Assembly: GCA_903892365.1 (NCBI GenBank)
Contig: CAITIF010000765.1
Coordinates: 1-6,929, forward strand
Source of the DNA: an uncultured Pirellula sp.
Lineage (GTDB): Bacteria; Planctomycetota; Planctomycetia; Pirellulales; Pirellulaceae
Length of the DNA: 6,929 bases
Reading direction: 5' to 3'
Shown: one piece after another, positions 4,291-6,929 of the stretch
How positions within the stretch are numbered: position 1 is the first letter of the stretch
Layout: each line of letters begins with the position of its first letter
The notes under the pieces: model-generated
What the model was told of the DNA's origin: nothing
What the model saw: only the letters and a program-made list of their open reading frames with translations
Databases searched by the model: none
Translations under genes and position numbers: made by a program

Positions 4291-6929
4291 GACATGGCGG
4301 TCACCGACTTCAAAAAATACGATCAATGCCCCTATCGCTTCTATCTCAATCGAATCGAAAAAGCTCGGCCTTTTGAACATGAACGACTCGAGCTGGATGG
4401 TGGCGGATTTGGTGATCTTCTCCACATTTGCCTGGAAGGGTTGTTCGGATCTCCCGTTGCGAGCTCCACGGATTCGGACGCGATCGCAGCTTGGCTTAGC
4501 GACCAGCTCAAGGCGACCGCTCGAAAACGATTCGGTGTTCGTCTGTCCCCGGCCCTGCAAATCCAGCTCGAACAAGCCGAACGTCGACTCGCGGCGTTCG
4601 CCGTCCATCAAGCCGCACAAGCTGCAGCGGGCTGGCGAATTCTTCACATCGAACACCAAGTCTCGAAGACCGACGGTATCTCGCTTGATATCGATGGCAA
4701 ACCCATGATCGTGCATGGACGAATCGACCGAATCGACTTCCATGAGGAAGATGGTCGCTATGCCGTTTGGGACTACAAGACAGGAGACCGAGCTGGAAAA
4801 CCGACAGAAGCTCACTTGAAGCAGAACGGAACCTGGACGGATTGGCAACTGCCATTATATGGATTGCTGATTCAAACCCTTGGCATCCAGGATCTCAGCC
4901 AAGTGCAATTCGGCTACATCCTACTCCCCAAAAATCCTGTCGATACTCAGTTCATCGTCGCCGACTTTACAGAGGATCAACACAAGGCTGCTCTCGAATC
5001 GGCAAAAGCTCTGGCACGCAATGTAATGAATGGGGTCTTTTGGCCACCCAAGTACAAGTCGATTCCTGTCGATGATGACTACGGTGCCATCACACAACTT
5101 CCTGTCGTGCGTCGCTGGAGCGAATCGCTAGCTGCCACTGAAACTTCCTCCCGATCGGAAACCAACGCCGCATCGGATGACTCCAAATCCGTAACCGTAG
5201 TCACTCCGGCTCGTGAAGAATTGAAGTCGAAGTCTGCCGCAGAACCAACTGCTGAACCCCAGACCGCTGAACCCGAGACCAAGGGGCGGCTCAAGGATGC
5301 TATCAACAATCGCTCAAAACGATCGGAAAAACCACCCTCCAAACTGCAGCTCGAAGTGCATCGCGCAGCCGGAGAAGCAGATCCAGATTGGTTTACACCA
5401 CAAATGATTCTGGCATCTGCCGGAACAGGCAAGACATACAGCTTGGCGTCGCGAGCAGTACGACTTCTGTTCACCGACCAAGAACTAGACTCGATCCTTG
5501 CAACGACGTTTACTAGGAAAGCCGCCGGGGAGATTTTGCATCGAGTTCTTTCGTGGCTGGCCGATGCAGTGGAAGATCCATCTGGATTCGATCGTCTCGC
5601 AATGGTTCTTCATCCGCTCGAAATCACCAGCGACACAGTGCGTTACCAACTTGGCCGACTCTGTTCGCATCTCCATCGTTTTCGAGTGAGCACGCTCGAT
5701 AGCTTTTACTCGCAACTGGCGAGATCGTTCGCATTGGAGCTCAAGCTGCCTCCAGGCTGGACCCTATCGGATACCTTTCAGTCAGAACAGATCCAACACG
5801 AAGCCGTTAGCCGAATGTTCGATACGATGGATCGCTCGGCCCTTCGATCTCTCGTTTCGCAACTCTCTAAGGGGGACGCAGGTCGCAGCATCCGACGCGA
5901 GATTGAAAATGTGGTTGCATCTGGGTACGAATTGTTTCGCAGAACTCAAGAAGAGGCCTGGAGTCAACTCCATGTGCCAACGGGACCGAAACCCGAACAA
6001 GTGGATGAGGCTCTTACGACATTTCAGTCATCGCATGTGGAACATAAAAACTACCCAGGCGCCCGCGACAGACTGATCGAGAAATTTCAATCTTGCCAAT
6101 GGACTGAATTCCTTGGACAAACTCTGGTCCGTAATTGCGACAAAGAAGTCCCCAAGTACTATTCCAAAGAGCTACCGGCACAGGCGGTCAGCGCCCTTGA
6201 GGTCTTAGCCAAAAAAGCCGCAGTTGAGGAGCTCGCGAGCCGTCGAGCTCAAAACGAAGCAGCCTTTCGCTTGCTGCAGAATTACCATACGCAACTCGAG
6301 TGGGTGAAGGCTCGAAAACGGATCGTAACCTTCGACGATATCGCAGAACGCTTATCGTCCTGGATGCAAGAAACGGTTGGCAAACACCGAAACAAAGAAG
6401 ACCAACCTCAAGAGGGAACTGCAACCAAAGATTCCAAGAATGCAGATGCAACTTCCGATGACGCCGACTCATCGAAACCAGATACTACCGACCTGAAAAG
6501 CATCGCGTATCGTCTCGATTGCCCCGTGAACCATCTGTTGTTAGATGAATTCCAAGATACCTCGCCCATGCAATGGGATATTATCAAGCCCTTTGCCGAA
6601 GCGATCGTACAAGGGTCAGCAAAAACAAACTCTTTCTTCTGCGTTGGGGACAGCAAACAAGCTATCTATAGCTGGCGCGGCGGCGTATCCGAAATTTTTG
6701 AATCCGTCGGAAGACAGATTGACCGAGTTCGACAGGAGAAACTGGTCAAGAGCTTCCGAAGCTCCCCGATCGTTATCCAATTCGTGAACGATGTTTTCAC
6801 CCAACTAGCCAAGCACCCTAAGTTCTACAACGAAGACGAGGAAGATTCGGAGACCTTAGATAACACCACGGTGTCCGATTGGATCGAACGCTATTTTACC
6901 CAACACGAGACATCCAAAACCAACCTTCC
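2278..6929 (+). CDS. Fused AddB-like nuclease / AddA-like UvrD helicase (single-chain recombination helicase-nuclease), 3' end outside window
   Basis: One frame runs from ATG 2278 to the window edge without a stop: 1,550 codons and still open. In order, it holds an AddB-like inactive helicase region (about residues 1-670), a PD-(D/E)XK nuclease (672-940), a hydrophilic linker (948-1036) and a UvrD/AddA/RecB-type helicase (from 1037), cut off after motif IV. Known AddAB complexes process DNA double-strand ends to start RecA-dependent repair, acting in the cytoplasm on chromosomal ends. Usually AddB and AddA are separate chains encoded in the order addB-addA; here that order appears as one polypeptide. 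The remaining helicase 2A/2B domains and, if present, the second nuclease of AddA would lie past 6929. The divergent metal operon has no evident functional link. The domain calls are firm. That the product stays one chain in the cell is inference, since internal initiation or cleavage in the linker is not excluded. Confidence 0.93.
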   Translation, partial: MATTKIPLRQRGTLFAQSQAIRSTFLGWSKPILHSACDFLQLQYTRGHNWDMDRCLLVLPGSFAGRKLTQLMAVRAKEQSLVLRPPELLTLGTLPEKLYTAKLPFASDLEQVLAWTKVLRQADRDMLTPLLFEVPDSSELRPWMDLARILSSLHRELASDLVDFEDVATELKGTVEEVRWNILAKVQRAYLDELHTAGLWDIQSARRFAIDHKEVQTDREIILVGAVDLNRAQRRFLSHVAENVHVLVGAPTSYASGFGDDGTLVPDYWQDIEIPIQESQLHVRSTAEDAANELASQLADLGNSYSVRDITLGIPDAKIVPALQETLGRVGIPLRYGPGTSVIQSPPMHLIELLGEYLVDGSIDIFNSFIRLPSIYDWLQRPCNREGSPAALPTDFLTKVDSYIESTLLRSVNAPEWPEGANKAIVLQVVERLESLLKPLRMINANLSQWSAPLRNVLSELYQNVQLDSHGVSGNITLRACSEINEALTKLSELPKNLDAVATFQETMTWLHNQLETTNVPPIVDETAIEMLGWLELTLDDAPVLMLTGMHDGIVPESVNGDAFLPNQLRSSLGLMDNARRYARDAYAMLAMLHTREHLELVLNHLSLDGDPQTPSRLLLAVPSDLLARRVKLLLNPMETSLDQRIASTWVPQQLQTAIPIPVPRSDAVVRDMAVTDFKKYDQCPYRFYLNRIEKARPFEHERLELDGGGFGDLLHICLEGLFGSPVASSTDSDAIAAWLSDQLKATARKRFGVRLSPALQIQLEQAERRLAAFAVHQAAQAAAGWRILHIEHQVSKTDGISLDIDGKPMIVHGRIDRIDFHEEDGRYAVWDYKTGDRAGKPTEAHLKQNGTWTDWQLPLYGLLIQTLGIQDLSQVQFGYILLPKNPVDTQFIVADFTEDQHKAALESAKALARNVMNGVFWPPKYKSIPVDDDYGAITQLPVVRRWSESLAATETSSRSETNAASDDSKSVTVVTPAREELKSKSAAEPTAEPQTAEPETKGRLKDAINNRSKRSEKPPSKLQLEVHRAAGEADPDWFTPQMILASAGTGKTYSLASRAVRLLFTDQELDSILATTFTRKAAGEILHRVLSWLADAVEDPSGFDRLAMVLHPLEITSDTVRYQLGRLCSHLHRFRVSTLDSFYSQLARSFALELKLPPGWTLSDTFQSEQIQHEAVSRMFDTMDRSALRSLVSQLSKGDAGRSIRREIENVVASGYELFRRTQEEAWSQLHVPTGPKPEQVDEALTTFQSSHVEHKNYPGARDRLIEKFQSCQWTEFLGQTLVRNCDKEVPKYYSKELPAQAVSALEVLAKKAAVEELASRRAQNEAAFRLLQNYHTQLEWVKARKRIVTFDDIAERLSSWMQETVGKHRNKEDQPQEGTATKDSKNADATSDDADSSKPDTTDLKSIAYRLDCPVNHLLLDEFQDTSPMQWDIIKPFAEAIVQGSAKTNSFFCVGDSKQAIYSWRGGVSEIFESVGRQIDRVRQEKLVKSFRSSPIVIQFVNDVFTQLAKHPKFYNEDEEDSETLDNTTVSDWIERYFTQHETSKTNL
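4291..5097 (+). other. RecB-family PD-(D/E)XK nuclease domain (AddB type), catalytic residues intact
   Basis: Residues 672-940. It opens with the typical VTDFKKYDQCPYRFYL (675-690). The nuclease motifs follow: His716 in GDLLHICLEG, Asp817 in GRIDRID, Asp832 and Lys834 in WDYKTG, and Gln857 with Tyr861 in WQLPLY. This is the full set expected for metal-dependent cleavage of the single strand fed by the helicase. Of the four iron-sulfur cysteines of classical AddB, only the first position (Cys684, in QCPYRF) is present. The region after the nuclease core (NGVFWPPKYKSIPVDDDYGAI) has none, and there is no cysteine at all from 719 to 1128. The cluster is therefore probably absent. Confidence 0.88.
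5119..5385 (+). other. Hydrophilic interdomain linker joining nuclease and helicase parts
   Basis: Residues 948-1036 are rich in Ser, Ala, Glu, Lys, Thr and Pro, have almost no large hydrophobic clusters, and contain an AEPT/AEPQT/AEPET repeat. The stretch looks disordered. No stop codon and no frame change occurs in it. The possible internal starts (TTG 5221, GTG 5356, ATG 5404) lack a well-spaced Shine-Dalgarno, and ATG 5404 is too close to the Walker A, so a separate downstream gene is not favoured. Confidence 0.75.
5251..5280 (+). repeat. Tandem 15-bp direct repeat in the linker
   Basis: GCTGAACCCCAGACC (5251-5265) is followed at once by GCTGAACCCGAGACC (5266-5280), with one mismatch. 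It codes for AEPQT-AEPET, and AEPT just before it may be a decayed third unit. The unit length keeps the frame. Confidence 0.85.
5386..6929 (+). other. UvrD/AddA/RecB-type superfamily 1 helicase domain (partial)
   Basis: Residues 1037-1550, cut by the window edge. Motif I is ASAGTGKT (1046-1053, Lys1052); Ia is ATTFTRKAAGEI (1075-1086); the VSTLDSFY element is 1137-1144; FDDI lies shortly before the acidic insert. Motif II is LLLDEFQDTS (1420-1429, Asp1423-Glu1424), motif III is VGDSKQAIYSWRGG (1456-1469, Arg1467) and motif IV is KSFRSSPIVIQFVN (1491-1504). All residues needed for ATP hydrolysis in these motifs are intact, so this half should be the motor. The ASAGTGKT wording, and the lack of a clear Q-motif before it, recall RecB as well as AddA. 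Confidence 0.93.
6379..6495 (+). other. Acidic low-complexity insert before helicase motif II
   Basis: Residues 1368-1406, between the FDDI element and Walker B, consist mostly of Asp, Glu, Lys, Thr, Ser, Ala and Gln with no hydrophobic pattern. This looks like a disordered surface loop in the 1B region of the helicase. It does not break any motif. Confidence 0.6.

Noticed and set aside
4201..4848. A 215-codon minus-strand frame and a 143-codon plus-strand frame (4277-4708) inside the nuclease domain
   Set aside because: Both lie antisense to or out of phase with conserved nuclease motifs (GRIDRID, WDYKTG) and resemble no protein family I know.
5221..5406. A separate helicase gene starting inside the linker (TTG 5221, GTG 5356 or ATG 5404)
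   Set aside because: No stop ends the upstream part, none of these codons has a well-placed Shine-Dalgarno, and ATG 5404 leaves only three residues before motif I. Internal initiation is still not fully excluded.
1..6929. CRISPR array, tRNA/rRNA gene, insertion sequence or prophage marks
   Set aside because: No regularly spaced repeats, no tRNA-like cloverleaf noticed, no transposase motifs or terminal inverted repeats seen on either strand.

Overview
The window carries two divergent gene groups separated by a 241-bp intergenic region. The organism is a bacterium of middling GC content (about 50% by eye). The lipoprotein binding protein, and a downstream gene that starts with a signal peptide where a metal permease is expected, suggest a planctomycete of the Pirellula/Rhodopirellula kind. 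That placement is an impression, not something the sequence proves.

Minus strand, 1-2036: a metal-ion ABC uptake operon read right to left. First comes a TroA/ZnuA-type substrate-binding lipoprotein (978-2036). After a 71-nt gap comes the TroB/MntB/ZnuC-type ATPase (103-906). Its stop codon overlaps by one base the start of a third gene (TAATG), of which only 34 codons lie in the window. That gene begins with a signal peptide or membrane segment and is probably the permease. Together they would capture Zn or Mn outside the membrane, pass it through the permease and power the step with ATP.

Intergenic, 2037-2277: this holds a good sigma70-like promoter for the metal operon, several short dyads (including a 22-bp one with 8-bp perfect arms close to the plus-strand gene) and a Shine-Dalgarno-like site.

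Plus strand, 2278-6929: one reading frame with no stop for at least 1,550 codons, open at the window edge. The N-terminal ~947 residues are AddB-like: a helicase fold without a recognisable Walker A, then a RecB-family PD-(D/E)XK nuclease with intact catalytic residues. A ~90-residue hydrophilic linker follows. The C-terminal part is an active-looking AddA/RecB-type UvrD helicase, with motifs I, Ia, Ic, II, III and IV visible before the window ends. The gene therefore looks like a single-chain AddB-AddA recombination helicase-nuclease, in the order of the usual addB-addA operon. It lacks three of the four cysteines that hold the iron-sulfur cluster in classical AddB. This fusion is the most notable item in the window.
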